A stretch of 64,000 nt of DNA, from the NCBI GenBank assembly GCA_902781045.1, contig CACZHT010000010.1, positions 1-64,000 of the forward strand, in the 5' to 3' direction. A program made the position numbers and the translations under genes. Below the pieces are notes generated by a model. That model ran no database searches and had not been told where the DNA came from. It saw only the letters and a program-made list of their open reading frames with translations. The DNA is from an uncultured Bacteroidales bacterium (GTDB lineage: Bacteria > Bacteroidota > Bacteroidia > Bacteroidales > Muribaculaceae). Positions 8,865 to 17,248 of the stretch are shown here, piece after piece; the stretch's first letter is position 1; every line of letters starts with the position of its first letter.

Positions 8865-11252
8865 ATGATGAAGAAGACAATCACTCTACTGGCCGCTGTA
8901 GTGGCCGTGGCTCTGACAGCACAGGCTGTGAGCCATCTGCGCCCATCTGGCTACCCATTGATCACAGTTGACCCTTATATGAGCGGCTGGTCGCTCACCG
9001 ACCGCCTGTATGACAGCAACGTCAAGCACTGGACCGAGAAAGACCGCCCTCTGCTGGGCATCATCACGGTCGATGGTGTGGACTATCAGTTCATGGGGCT
9101 GGACAACCCCGCGACACAAGTGGTGGCTCCGAGTGGAGTGACCATGCCTTGGCCGTGCCGCTATACGACCGATGAGCCGAAGGCCGGCTGGACCACTCCA
9201 AAATATGATGACAGTGGCTGGAAACAAGGCGAGGGAGCGTTCTCGACCGACTATGATGCCTTCCAGGGCACGCCGTGGAAGACCGACCACATCTGGGTGC
9301 GTCGCAGCGTCACGCTGGGCGACATCGCCGGCAAGCGAGTGGTGCTGGGCTACTCGCACGACGATGATGCGGTCATCTATGTCAACGGTGTGAAGGTCGT
9401 CGACACCGGCCATGCCTGGCGCACACAGCAGCGTGTCGAGCTGACGGGCGAGGCACTGGCAGCACTGCACCCGGGTGAGAACGTGATAGCCGCCACTTGC
9501 TGGAACCGACAGTGGGGTGGGGTACTTGACCTCTCGCTCGAGCTGGAGGATGCCACCACCGGCCAGCGGCGGGTGGCCGCACAGTATGAGGTGGACGTTC
9601 AGGCCACACAGACGCACTATCGATTTGCTTGCGGGCCGGTGTCGCTGGATTTCTCGTTCATCGCGCCGTTGCTGATGGATGATCTGGACCTGCTCTCACG
9701 CCCGGTTAACTATCTGGCCTACAATGTACAGAGTCGAGACGGAGAGGCGCATGACGTGACGGTGCGTATTGTGGCCAGCGATGCCTGGGCCACCGATGTT
9801 GTGGGGCAGCCTGTCGAGCGACAGACGATGGTGAACGGCGGCCTTGCCATGGCGCATGTGGGCACCAAGGCTCAAAACATCTTGGGCAAGAAAGGCGACG
9901 ATGTGCGCATCGACTGGGGCTACTTCTATCTGGCCGCCGATGCACGCAATAGCCAGGCCACAGTCGAGAACGACAAGCTGGTGCTATCGCAGCGTTTGGG
10001 GCATGTCAAACAAGGCGAGGGCATGGTGATGGTGGCCTACGACGATATCTACTCGGTGCAGTACTTCGGGCAGAACCTGCGGCCCTGGTGGAACCGCGAT
10101 GGCCAGCATGCCATTGACGGGCAGCTGCGGCTGGCGCTTGACCAGTATGAGGTTTTGCGGCAGCGGTGTGACCGCTTCGACCGCGACCTGATGGTGCAGG
10201 CCACTGCGGTGGGTGGACGCGAATATGCCGAGCTGTGCGCTCTGGCCTATCGGCAGGCCATCTCGGCCCACAAGCTGGTCGAGTCGCCCGACGGCGAGCC
10301 GCTGTGGCTGTCGAAGGAGAACTTCAGCAACGGCTCGATTGGCACGGTCGACATCACCTATCCGTCGGCACCGTTGTTCCTGCTCTATAACCCACTATTG
10401 GTCCAGGGGATGATGAACCATATCTTTGACTATAGCGAGCACCGCGGGTGGACCAAACCCTTCCCGGCGCATGACGTGGGCACCTATCCGCTGGCCAACG
10501 GCCAGACCTACGGCGAGGACATGCCCGTGGAGGAGGCCGGCAACATGCTCATCCTCACGGCGGCCCTGGCGGCGGTCGAGGGCAATGCCGACTATGCCGC
10601 ACGCCACTGGCAGGTGCTCACCACCTGGGCCGAGTATCTGTCGGAGTTTGGCCTTGACCCTGCCAACCAGCTCTGCACCGATGATTTTGCAGGCCATTTG
10701 GCACACAACACCAACCTGTCGATTAAGGCCATACTGGGACTCTATGGCTATGGCTTTCTAGCCGAGAGATTAGGCAAGACAGATGTCGCCCGCCGCTATC
10801 AGCAGATGGCCCGTGGCATGGCCGTCGAGTGGGAGCGCATGGCCAATGACGGCGACCACTACCGCCTGACGTTTGACCGTCCCGGCACTTGGAGTCAGAA
10901 GTACAATCTGGTGTGGGACCGCGTGCTGGGCTGGAACATCTTTGACCCCAAGATTGCCCGCACCGAGGTCGCCTATTATCTTACCAAGCAGAACCCGTTT
11001 GGCTTGCCGCTGGACTCGCGCGAGACCTACATGAAGATTGACTGGCTGGTGTGGACCGCCTCGCTGGCCGATAGCCGCGTGGACTTTGAGACGCTGGTGC
11101 ACGGACTCTACCGTCAGGTGGACAAGACGCGCTCGCGCGTGCCACTGTGCGACCTGGTGCGCACCACCAACGCCGACAAGTGCGGCATGCAGGCCCGCTC
11201 GGTGGTCGGTGCCTTCTGGCTCCCGCTGCTGCGACATCATCTGGGGCGCTGA
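8865..11252 (+). CDS. Exported GtaA-type glutaminase family protein (DUF4964/DUF5127/DUF4965/DUF1793)
   Basis: A 795-residue secreted protein. A signal peptide ends near TAQA (about residue 20). The N-terminal DUF4964-like segment (RPSGYPLITVDPYMSGWS) is followed by an inserted galactose-binding-like beta-sandwich (about 105-220, with HIWVRRSVTLGD and GYSHDDDAVIYVNG). Then come the DUF5127 beta domain (APLLMDDLDLLSRPVNY) and the all-helical six-hairpin domain (YAELCALAYRQAI, DVGTYPLANGQTYG, PVEEAGNML, NTNLSIKAILGLYGYG). The length and domain order match Bacteroidales members of the family. Fungal GtaA hydrolyses glutamine, but the substrate of bacterial members is not settled. ATG 8865 is chosen because the earlier start falls inside the promoter; 8868 is equally possible. 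Confidence 0.88.
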   Translation: MMKKTITLLAAVVAVALTAQAVSHLRPSGYPLITVDPYMSGWSLTDRLYDSNVKHWTEKDRPLLGIITVDGVDYQFMGLDNPATQVVAPSGVTMPWPCRYTTDEPKAGWTTPKYDDSGWKQGEGAFSTDYDAFQGTPWKTDHIWVRRSVTLGDIAGKRVVLGYSHDDDAVIYVNGVKVVDTGHAWRTQQRVELTGEALAALHPGENVIAATCWNRQWGGVLDLSLELEDATTGQRRVAAQYEVDVQATQTHYRFACGPVSLDFSFIAPLLMDDLDLLSRPVNYLAYNVQSRDGEAHDVTVRIVASDAWATDVVGQPVERQTMVNGGLAMAHVGTKAQNILGKKGDDVRIDWGYFYLAADARNSQATVENDKLVLSQRLGHVKQGEGMVMVAYDDIYSVQYFGQNLRPWWNRDGQHAIDGQLRLALDQYEVLRQRCDRFDRDLMVQATAVGGREYAELCALAYRQAISAHKLVESPDGEPLWLSKENFSNGSIGTVDITYPSAPLFLLYNPLLVQGMMNHIFDYSEHRGWTKPFPAHDVGTYPLANGQTYGEDMPVEEAGNMLILTAALAAVEGNADYAARHWQVLTTWAEYLSEFGLDPANQLCTDDFAGHLAHNTNLSIKAILGLYGYGFLAERLGKTDVARRYQQMARGMAVEWERMANDGDHYRLTFDRPGTWSQKYNLVWDRVLGWNIFDPKIARTEVAYYLTKQNPFGLPLDSRETYMKIDWLVWTASLADSRVDFETLVHGLYRQVDKTRSRVPLCDLVRTTNADKCGMQARSVVGAFWLPLLRHHLGR

Positions 11253-11275
11253 TGAGAGATTTTTGGCATCACAAG

Positions 11276-11308
11276 TTTCCGAACTTCGGAAAAAAAGTGT
11301 TAACTTTG
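11276..11308 (+). promoter_or_regulatory. Probable promoter of the DUF6922/AbiEii pair
   Basis: TAACTTTG (11301-11308) fits TAnnTTTG. The best -33 candidate is TTTC (11276-11279), 21 bp away. It lies just after the glutaminase stop and 21 bp before the ATG at 11330. Confidence 0.6.
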
Positions 11309-11329
11309 CGGTGTGAAAGATTTTTAGTG

Positions 11330-11635
11330 ATGGAGCAGAGTCATCAAATATCAGATTTATCGCCAGTCTGTTTCTGGGACGTTGACAGTAGTTTGTTAGA
11401 TTGGGCTGATGACGCCGAGTTTATTATATCTCGTGTGCTGGAAGTGGGTAAATTGAGCGATTGGCGAATTATTCGCGACCATTATGGTGTGGAGCAGATT
11501 GCCGATTGTTGCAAGCATCTTCGGACTATGGATTTGGTAGATCTGAATTTTATAGCGACAATTTCAAAAACAGATAAACGAAGTTATCGATGCTACACTA
11601 CAACACAATTGCACCCCACACTCTGGAACTCGTGA
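11330..11635 (+). CDS. DUF6922-like small protein, candidate antitoxin partner of AbiEii
   Basis: A 101-residue cytoplasmic protein with the look of DUF6922: CFWDVDSSLLDWADDAEFIISRVLE, then DWRIIRDHYGVEQI and LRTMDLVDLNFIATI, ending in an RCYTTTQL motif. Proteins of this type commonly sit directly before AbiEii-type nucleotidyltransferases in Bacteroidetes, where a canonical AbiEi would be expected. The last 46 bp overlap the start of the nucleotidyltransferase gene in another frame, which implies coupled translation. Both genes are visibly more AT-rich than the neighbouring glutaminase, suggesting acquisition. The frame extends upstream through the glutaminase end, but ATG 11330 is chosen because it follows the promoter. 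The antitoxin role is inferred only from context. Confidence 0.75.
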   Translation: MEQSHQISDLSPVCFWDVDSSLLDWADDAEFIISRVLEVGKLSDWRIIRDHYGVEQIADCCKHLRTMDLVDLNFIATISKTDKRSYRCYTTTQLHPTLWNS

Positions 11636-12201
11636 AGGGCCTCTTTACCTATCCCGAATTTGCGTCTTGCCGGCTGGTGGGTGGCACAGCCCTTGCGTTG
11701 CAATATGGGCATCGCACATCAGTTGACCTGGATGTTTTTGGTATGTTTGATGGAGACCGTACCCTATTGACCCAGTTACTCGGCGAATTGGGTTCAGTGT
11801 CTTTGGTTCATTCCAATCGGTTTATGTCGGTGTATGATTTGGACCAAGTGAAATTGGATGTCGTGAACTATACGATTCCATGGATTGATGATCCCATTGT
11901 TGAAGAAGGTCTGGTGCTGGCTTCACCCAAAGATATCGCTGCCATGAAGGTTAATGCCATTATCGGACGAGGATCGCGCAAGGATTTTATCGATTTGTAT
12001 TTTTTGTTACAACATTATTCTTTGAATCAGATACTTGGCTACTTTTGTCAGAAATATCCTGATGTTGACAACTTCATCGTTCTCAGGAGTATTATGTACT
12101 TTGAGGATGCCGACAGGCAGAGGATGCCGCAAATGTTTGATGACACCGACTGGCAGACGATGAAGGACTACATCGTCGAGCAGGCGATTGCCTTGCTCTA
12201 G
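11590..12201 (+). CDS. AbiEii/AbiGii-type nucleotidyltransferase, candidate toxin
   Basis: A 203-residue DNA-polymerase-beta-fold nucleotidyltransferase. The signature LVGGTALALQYGHRTSVDLDVF (residues about 28-49) carries the GG and the D-x-D metal site. A third acidic region is KLDVVNY, and the family motif LASPKDIAAMKVNAIIGRGSRKDFIDLYFLL follows. Characterised relatives (AbiEii, MenT) transfer nucleotides to targets such as tRNA and arrest growth, and so serve as toxins or phage-defence effectors. The gene overlaps the DUF6922 gene by 46 bp and converges on lysO with a 4-bp stop overlap (12198-12201). No mutation of the catalytic site is seen. Confidence 0.88.
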   Translation: MLHYNTIAPHTLELVKGLFTYPEFASCRLVGGTALALQYGHRTSVDLDVFGMFDGDRTLLTQLLGELGSVSLVHSNRFMSVYDLDQVKLDVVNYTIPWIDDPIVEEGLVLASPKDIAAMKVNAIIGRGSRKDFIDLYFLLQHYSLNQILGYFCQKYPDVDNFIVLRSIMYFEDADRQRMPQMFDDTDWQTMKDYIVEQAIALL

Positions 12202-12800
12202 AGGGTGCAGAACAGCGTGACGAGGAAGGGGACGCTGAAGTCGACGCAGAAGCCGTGGAAGAGCGAGAGGATGACGTAGTCCTGGCCGCAACAACGGGTG
12301 ATGATGGGCAGGGTGGTGTCCATGGTCGTGGCTCCGCCGGCCGAGATGGGGGCGAGCCGTCCGAACCAGCGCGCCATCAGCGGGGCGCCCAGCAGCGTGA
12401 TGACCTCGCGCAGAATGTTGGCCAGCAGTGCCACGGTGCCCAGTTCGGGCCCTTTGTATTGGGTGATGAAAATGCTCGACAGAGAGTAGTAGGCGAAACC
12501 TGCCCCCACAGCCAGGCACTCGGTGAGCGAACGATGAGGCATGGCCAGCGACACGACCGTCACTCCGGCCAGGGTGCCGATGATGGTCATCAGCGGCAGC
12601 AACAGCAACAAGGGGTCGAGCGAGCGGAACCGCCGCAGCATCTGCGTGTCGCAGCCCACACTGATGCCCACACAGAACAGCAACGCGCACAATGCACCAT
12701 AGCTCCACGGGCCGATGTCGATGCCGTCGGGAATGATGTGCAGCAATCCGCAGGCAATGCCCAGCACAAAGAAGGCGACAATCGTCATGCTCCCTTTCAT
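12198..12800 (-). CDS. lysO: Lysine exporter LysO, C-terminal half (separate gene)
   Basis: A 200-residue inner-membrane protein matching the C-terminal two thirds of the E. coli lysine exporter LysO (YbjE). It has several hydrophobic helices, AVGAGFAYYSLSSIFITQYKGPELG, the acidic LLANILREVI region, and the hallmark GGATTMDTTLPIITRCCGQDYV. The family exports lysine and confers thialysine resistance. In E. coli it is one polypeptide of about 300 residues; here the N-terminal part is a separate upstream gene with an ATGA overlap (12797-12800). The start ATG at 12800 is chosen because of that overlap, although the frame stays open to 12881. Confidence 0.9.
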   Translation of the reverse strand: MKGSMTIVAFFVLGIACGLLHIIPDGIDIGPWSYGALCALLFCVGISVGCDTQMLRRFRSLDPLLLLLPLMTIIGTLAGVTVVSLAMPHRSLTECLAVGAGFAYYSLSSIFITQYKGPELGTVALLANILREVITLLGAPLMARWFGRLAPISAGGATTMDTTLPIITRCCGQDYVILSLFHGFCVDFSVPFLVTLFCTL

Positions 12801-13075
12801 GACGGGCCTCCTTTCTTTTTCAGCACCACGCGCCACAATAGCCATGCCAGCACCAGACTGCCCAGTGTGCCGGCCAGGCACAGCACCAAAGCTTCCAGCC
12901 CCAAGTCTTGCAGCCTGTTGATGACCTGCGGGTTCATTCCCACCTCAACGCCCAGGCAAAACAATAGCGCCCAAATCAGCACCGTTATGACTCGGGAGAG
13001 CATCGTCAACTGGCGATGGCGCAACAGCCACCCCACACCGATGCCACAAAACATGATGGCGACTACGTTAAGCAA
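12797..13075 (-). CDS. LysO N-terminal half (separate gene)
   Basis: A small membrane protein of up to 92 residues with three predicted helices (VVAIMFCGIGVGWLL, VITVLIWALLFCLGVEVG, ALVLCLAGTLGSLVLAWLLW). It aligns in pattern with the first ~90 residues of E. coli LysO, including the G-V-x-V-G motif after helix 2. It probably pairs with the product of the overlapping downstream gene to rebuild the full exporter. The listed start is TTG (13075), which leaves a complete first helix; ATG 13054 gives 85 residues with a clipped helix. No clear promoter was found; 13076-13177 holds two or three copies of a TTCTGTTCTT-TGTCTTTT repeat. Confidence 0.8.
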   Translation of the reverse strand: MLNVVAIMFCGIGVGWLLRHRQLTMLSRVITVLIWALLFCLGVEVGMNPQVINRLQDLGLEALVLCLAGTLGSLVLAWLLWRVVLKKKGGPS

Positions 13076-13177
13076 TTAAGAATTAAGAACTTCTGTTCTT
13101 GTGTCTTTTTTACCGCGAATTTCGCGAAAAACTTTTGTTCTTCTGTTCTTATGTCTTTTATCGTGTACTTATGTCTG

Positions 13178-13212
13178 AAAAAGCGTTGACTCCTGGGTGG
13201 AATCAACGCTTT
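13178..13212 (-). terminator. Terminator of tRNA-Cys
   Basis: AAAGCGTTGA pairs perfectly with TCAACGCTTT (13180-13189 and 13203-13212) around a 13-nt loop, and TTTCAGAC follows on the minus strand. It begins 8 bp after the tRNA 3' end. Confidence 0.85.
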
Positions 13213-13220
13213 GATGGTGA

Positions 13221-13291
13221 GGTCGCAAGCGGACTCGAACCGCTGTGCCCGGTTTTGCAGACCGGTGACTAAACCACTCATCCATGCGACC
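13221..13291 (-). tRNA. tRNA-Cys (GCA)
   Basis: Read on the minus strand, the acceptor arms GGTCGCA and TGCGACC pair over seven bases. The anticodon stem CCGGT/ACCGG encloses the loop CTGCAAA, giving anticodon GCA. The T-arm GCGGTTCGAGTCCGC is canonical. The base after the acceptor is T, the U73 discriminator expected of tRNA-Cys, and CCA is not encoded. Its own promoter and terminator flank it. Confidence 0.97.
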
Positions 13292-13309
13292 ATTTTGGTT
13301 TTGCGACTG

Positions 13310-13341
13310 CAAAGGTAATACCATTTTCTGACACCACCAAA
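13310..13341 (-). promoter_or_regulatory. Promoter of tRNA-Cys
   Basis: On the minus strand TTTG (13338-13341), 20 bp, TACCTTTG (13310-13317), 18 bp before the tRNA. The rest of 13342-13499 holds a widely spaced inverted repeat (GTTGACTGTT / AACAGTCAAC) and no gene. Confidence 0.85.
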
Positions 13342-13499
13342 TTTTTTGCACATTTTTTGTTAGAAAACCATTTGTGTTGACTGTTCCTTGGTTCGTTTCA
13401 ATGGGTCTCACCATCAGGAGAAGGGGAAGAAAAAGGGAAATCGGCAAAACAGTCAACCCCGAGGTCATGGTCTAAAACCAATCAATTTATCCTGTGGTC

Positions 13500-14144
13500 T
13501 CAATCAGGATTTTGCTGCTGGCAGTCGGCGATGAGGCGCTCGAGCCTCTCGTGCCAGTCGCTGGCGTCGGTGGGCTGCAGCACATGTATGCCCAGGGCAG
13601 CGGCTGCAGCGACATTGTGTGGGCCGTCGTCGACAAAGGCTGTCTCGGACGGCACGGCATGTTCGGCTTTCAGCATCATCTCGAAGATGCGCCGGTCGGG
13701 CTTCATCACGCGCATCTCATAGCTCAGATAGAGTGCGTCGAAGTAGTGACCGATGCCATGACCACGACCATCGAAGGCATTGCTGCGCACCCACTGCATC
13801 ATGAACGGGTTGGTGTTGCTCAACAGGCACAGCCGGTAGCCCCGCTGGCGCAGCTCGACGAGTTTGTCCAGATTGCTTGCTGGCAGGTCGACAAAATAGC
13901 CTTGCCAGCCGCGGGAACAGTCGTCCATAGTCATCGGTTTGCCAGCCAGCTCGCTCAGCCGAGCGCGGAACTGCTCGGCGGTGATGGCACCGCTCTCCAG
14001 CTCGCCGAAGATGCCCACCTGATGGAAGGCGTCAAGATAACGTGCGGCATCGGCAAAGCCCGCCTCGTTGAAGCGGCGGATGGCTTGCCGCTTGTCGATG
14101 TTGAAGATGACGCCTCCCAGGTCAAAAACGATGGTTCGTATCAT
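13500..14144 (-). CDS. HAD-superfamily phosphatase
   Basis: A 214-residue cytoplasmic hydrolase with all four HAD motifs: motif I FDLGGVIFN (residues 7-15, nucleophile Asp8), motif II LLSNTNP, motif III KPDRRIFEMML and motif IV FVDDGPHNVAAA. The DLGGV form of motif I and the helical cap between I and II match the YihX/glucose-1-phosphatase-like and epoxide-hydrolase N-domain-like subfamily, so a small sugar phosphate is a plausible substrate. It starts 5 bp after the ClbS-like gene's stop on the same strand, so the two are probably one operon. Confidence 0.85.
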   Translation of the reverse strand: MIRTIVFDLGGVIFNIDKRQAIRRFNEAGFADAARYLDAFHQVGIFGELESGAITAEQFRARLSELAGKPMTMDDCSRGWQGYFVDLPASNLDKLVELRQRGYRLCLLSNTNPFMMQWVRSNAFDGRGHGIGHYFDALYLSYEMRVMKPDRRIFEMMLKAEHAVPSETAFVDDGPHNVAAAAALGIHVLQPTDASDWHERLERLIADCQQQNPD

Positions 14145-14149
14145 TGAAT

Positions 14150-14695
14150 TTAGACTTTAGCTTCTTTTATGGTTTTAGCATGTAGCTTCAGCAACTTAAC
14201 GGCCTGGGAATAGGGACTAGTAGTCACGCTATCGAAGTAGGCCGCCATGTTGGTTGTGTAGGTGGTTTTGAACACCCCTTTCTGGAACAATTGCTCGTCG
14301 GTGAAACTATCTGCCAGACCCATCATCTCTTGATGCGTCTGTTCCAGCAGTCGCTTGGCCTCGTCTAGGCTCGTGCTCTGGTGGCGCTCGACCAGCATTC
14401 GGTCCATCTCATGATAGTTTTTACGGTATTCGTCGGGCAGATAATCTTTGGGCTGACCGTCGCGGATGTTCCGGACGAACACGCGCATCAGCACTTGCCA
14501 TTCATAGAGGTGTGCCAATAGGTCGCGCAGACAGCGGTCATGCAGCCATCGCACACCGCATTTCTTGGGGTCGGCAACAAAGCCGAACGGGGCTGCTGCC
14601 GCCGCCGGGTCTAGCTTGTTGATTTGTTCGTTCAGTTTCTCGTAGCCCATTTGCATGGCTGCGATGAGTTCTTGCTTATTGGTAGGTTTAGCCAT
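14150..14695 (-). CDS. ClbS/DfsB-family four-helix protein
   Basis: A 181-residue DinB-like four-helix bundle of the ClbS/DfsB (DUF1706) family. Diagnostic segments are MAKPTNKQELIAAMQMGYEKL, the WLHDRCLRDLLAHLYEWQ helix, KDYLPDEYRKNYHEMDRMLVE and the C-terminal TTSPYSQAVKLLKLHAKTIK. In E. coli, ClbS protects against the DNA-alkylating toxin colibactin by hydrolysing its cyclopropane; most other family members, including those of gut Bacteroidales, are uncharacterised. It is followed 5 bp later by a HAD phosphatase. Colibactin resistance here would be inference only. Confidence 0.85.
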   Translation of the reverse strand: MAKPTNKQELIAAMQMGYEKLNEQINKLDPAAAAAPFGFVADPKKCGVRWLHDRCLRDLLAHLYEWQVLMRVFVRNIRDGQPKDYLPDEYRKNYHEMDRMLVERHQSTSLDEAKRLLEQTHQEMMGLADSFTDEQLFQKGVFKTTYTTNMAAYFDSVTTSPYSQAVKLLKLHAKTIKEAKV

Positions 14696-14830
14696 TTTTA
14701 AATAGTTTAGTTCTGTGATAGGAGTCTAAGTTTTGCAATAGTGTACTGAAAAATGTGCAATCTTGCCCTGGAATGCAAGATCAAAACAACAAATTTTGAT
14801 AGAAAGTGCATGGTTGACCTTGCAGCTGGA

Positions 14831-16918
14831 CTATTTCCTGAGCTTCTTGAGGCGGGAGTTAAGGCGGGCCGGGGTGAGATCGGCGGGGTAGTCGGTGAAG
14901 GGAAAGACGGTCTGGCAACCGTTGCGATACTCGCTGCAGCCATAGCCGGTGCGTCCCTTGATAATATGGCCACGACCGCATACGGGGCAGATGACCTGCT
15001 CCCACCGGGTGATGCGTGGGGCGCGGGGTTTCTTCTCGGTGGCCTGTCCTGACTCCTCGCCGGCTTGTGCTGCAGCTGTGCCGGCTGGCCCTTTGGGGCG
15101 CTTGGGCGTGTCTTGCTCGACGATGATGCTGGGGCCGCTGTTGTCGCGCAACACGTTGAGCACAATCTCGCTCACCATCTGCTTGAGCTCGTTGATGAAC
15201 TGCTGCGCGCTGTACTCGCCGCGCTCAATCTGGCGCAGCTTGCGCTCCCACAGACCCGTGAGTTTGGCGCTCTTGAGCAGCGGCTCCTTGATGGTGTCGA
15301 TGAGTTGGCATCCGGCCAGGGTGGCACTCAGGCTCTTGCGCTCCTTGCGGATGTAACGGCGGCGAAACAGCGTCTCGATGATGGCGGCGCGTGTCGAGGG
15401 GCGCCCGATGCCGTTCTCCTTCATGGCGTCGCGCAGCTCGTCGTCATCGACGGTCTTGCCGGCGGTCTCCATGGCGCGCAGCAGCGTACCCTCGGTGTAG
15501 GGCTTGGGGGGCTGGGTGCTCTTCTTGAGCAGCGAGGGCTCGTGTGGGCCGCTCTCGCCCACGGTCATCTGCGGCATGGTGCCATTGTCGTCATCGTCCT
15601 TGCCCTTTTCCTCGATTTCCTGCGATTTCTTGTAGATGCTGCGCCAGCCGTCCTTGAGGATGACCTTGCCTGTAGCCTTGAACTCATAGTCGCCAATGGC
15701 AGCCATAACGGTAGTCGTGGCAAACTCGCAGTCGGGATAGAAGGCGGCTATGAACCGCTTGGCCACCAGGTCATAAACCAGCTTCTCGTCTCGGCTCAGC
15801 GGCACGGTTCGCGGGTCCACATTGGTGGGGATGATGGCGTGGTGGTCGGTAACCTTGCTGTTGTCAAACACCTTCTTGCTCTTGGGTAGCTTGGGCAGGG
15901 CCAGCAGCGGGGCGGTCAGGGGCGCATAGGGTACCATGGCGCGCAGGGTGTCGGGCACTTTGGGGTAGATGTCGTCGCTCAGGTAGGTGGTGTCGACACG
16001 CGGATAGGTGGTCACCTTTTTCTCATAGAGCGACTGGATGAGTTTCAGTGTCTCGTCGGCGGTGTAAGAGAACTTCTTGTTGCACTCGACTTGCAGGCTT
16101 GTCAGGTCGAACAGCCGAGGCGGGGCCTCGCGGCCGTTTTTGGTCTCGATGCCGGTGACCGTCAGGGGCAGTTCATGGATGTGTTCGATGACCTGGCTGG
16201 CGTCGCCCTCGGTCTTATAGCGGCCCTTGGTCGAGTTGAAGGTCACTCCACGATACAGGGTTTTGATTTCCCAGTAGTCTTCGGGCACAAAGTTCTCAAT
16301 CTCGCGCTGGCGGGCCACAATCAGGGCCAGGGTGGGGGTCTGCACACGCCCGATGCTCAGCACGTTGCGCGACTGGGCATACTTCTGCGTGTAGAGCCGT
16401 GTGGCGTTCATGCCTAGCACCCAGTCGCCGATGGCGCGCGACAGTCCGGCGAAGTAGAGGTTGTCGAAGTCCTTGGCCGGCTGCAAGTGCTGGAAACCCT
16501 CGCGGATGCTCTCGTCGGTGAGCGACGAGATCCACAACCGCATCACGGGCTTGTGGCAGTTGGCCTTCTGGTAGACCCACCGCTGGATGAGCTCTCCCTC
16601 CTGTCCGGCATCACCGCAGTTGATGACCTCGTCGGCACCGGCGATGAGTGTCTCAATGACATGAAACTGCTTGCGGATGCCCTCGTCATCCTTGAGCTTA
16701 ATGCCAAACTTGGGCGGAATCATGGGCAATGCGCTCAGGCTCCATCGCTTCCACAGGTCGGTGTAGTCGCCCGGCTCCTTGAGCTCGCACAGGTGCCCGA
16801 AGGTCCAGGTCACCTGGTAGCCGTTACCCTCGTAGTATCCGTCGCGGCGTGTGGTAGCCCCCAGGATATTGGCGATATCCCGGGCCACGCTCGGCTTCTC
16901 TGTCACACAGACTTTCAT
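14831..16918 (-). CDS. topB: DNA topoisomerase III
   Basis: A 695-residue type IA topoisomerase. The Toprim domain (1-150) holds KPSVARDIA and the acidic DAGQEGE triad (103-109). The catalytic Tyr305 lies in KVTTYPRVDTTYLSDD. GRVQTPTLALIVARQ, SKKVFDNSKVTDHHAIIPT and GIGRPSTRAAIIETL are standard core motifs. The C-terminus has a single four-Cys zinc-ribbon-like module (CPVCG...CSEYRNGC), shorter than in topoisomerase I. It relaxes and decatenates DNA, especially single-stranded junctions. No TAnnTTTG box was found within 120 bp upstream. Spacing to the next gene (135 bp) leaves co-transcription open. Confidence 0.96.
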   Translation of the reverse strand: MKVCVTEKPSVARDIANILGATTRRDGYYEGNGYQVTWTFGHLCELKEPGDYTDLWKRWSLSALPMIPPKFGIKLKDDEGIRKQFHVIETLIAGADEVINCGDAGQEGELIQRWVYQKANCHKPVMRLWISSLTDESIREGFQHLQPAKDFDNLYFAGLSRAIGDWVLGMNATRLYTQKYAQSRNVLSIGRVQTPTLALIVARQREIENFVPEDYWEIKTLYRGVTFNSTKGRYKTEGDASQVIEHIHELPLTVTGIETKNGREAPPRLFDLTSLQVECNKKFSYTADETLKLIQSLYEKKVTTYPRVDTTYLSDDIYPKVPDTLRAMVPYAPLTAPLLALPKLPKSKKVFDNSKVTDHHAIIPTNVDPRTVPLSRDEKLVYDLVAKRFIAAFYPDCEFATTTVMAAIGDYEFKATGKVILKDGWRSIYKKSQEIEEKGKDDDDNGTMPQMTVGESGPHEPSLLKKSTQPPKPYTEGTLLRAMETAGKTVDDDELRDAMKENGIGRPSTRAAIIETLFRRRYIRKERKSLSATLAGCQLIDTIKEPLLKSAKLTGLWERKLRQIERGEYSAQQFINELKQMVSEIVLNVLRDNSGPSIIVEQDTPKRPKGPAGTAAAQAGEESGQATEKKPRAPRITRWEQVICPVCGRGHIIKGRTGYGCSEYRNGCQTVFPFTDYPADLTPARLNSRLKKLRK

Positions 16919-17022
16919 TTGTCAGTTATTCTTTTTAATAAGATTGACAACAACCTTTACCATCACGTTTTGTCGGTAGTTCTGACTGACGAAATTCCAT
17001 TCTTTTGTGTTTCAGGTGTTTG

Positions 17023-17050
17023 TAATTCGTCAGTCATGACTGACGAATTA
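17023..17050. repeat. Perfect 28-bp palindrome with a partial copy nearby
   Basis: A perfect palindrome centred between 17036 and 17037 with the half-sequence TGACTGACGAATTA. A partial copy of the half-site, TGACTGACGAAATT, lies near 16984-16997. Together they occupy the gap between topB and the truncated toxin gene and start 22 bp beyond the toxin's premature stop. Confidence 0.85.
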
Positions 17051-17071
17051 ACATCAAGCATTTGCCAACTC

Positions 17072-17248
17072 TCATAAAACAGACGCATGTTTTCCTTTTA
17101 GCGGTTCAGGATGGCCAAGTCCGGTTGTTGGATGTTCGCGCAGTTCCTCAACCAGACGCGTTGCTTTGGCAAAAGCCTTTGGATCGCTCATTGCCAGATG
17201 TGCAAAGCCCTCATCAGCTTTTTTGGTGTTGATAACCCTATATGCCAT
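17072..17248 (-). pseudogene. Truncated YoeB/Txe-type toxin
   Basis: A 58-residue frame beginning MAYRVINTKKADEGF and containing RLVEELREHPTTGLG and HPEPLKG, the N-terminal and central region of YoeB-family mRNA interferases. After KGKHASVL a stop intervenes, so the conserved C-terminal half (the W-S-R-R-I / H-R-L-V-Y region with catalytic residues, about 30 residues) is missing. It overlaps the 3' end of the antitoxin-like gene by 11 bp, the usual arrangement for such pairs. A perfect 28-bp palindrome lies just past the break. The remnant should be catalytically dead. Confidence 0.85.

Noticed and set aside
16919..17071. 41-codon frame downstream of the broken toxin (starting ATG CGT CTG on the minus strand)
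   Set aside because: It runs through the palindrome and its partial copy, so its sequence is repeat-derived, and it resembles no known family.
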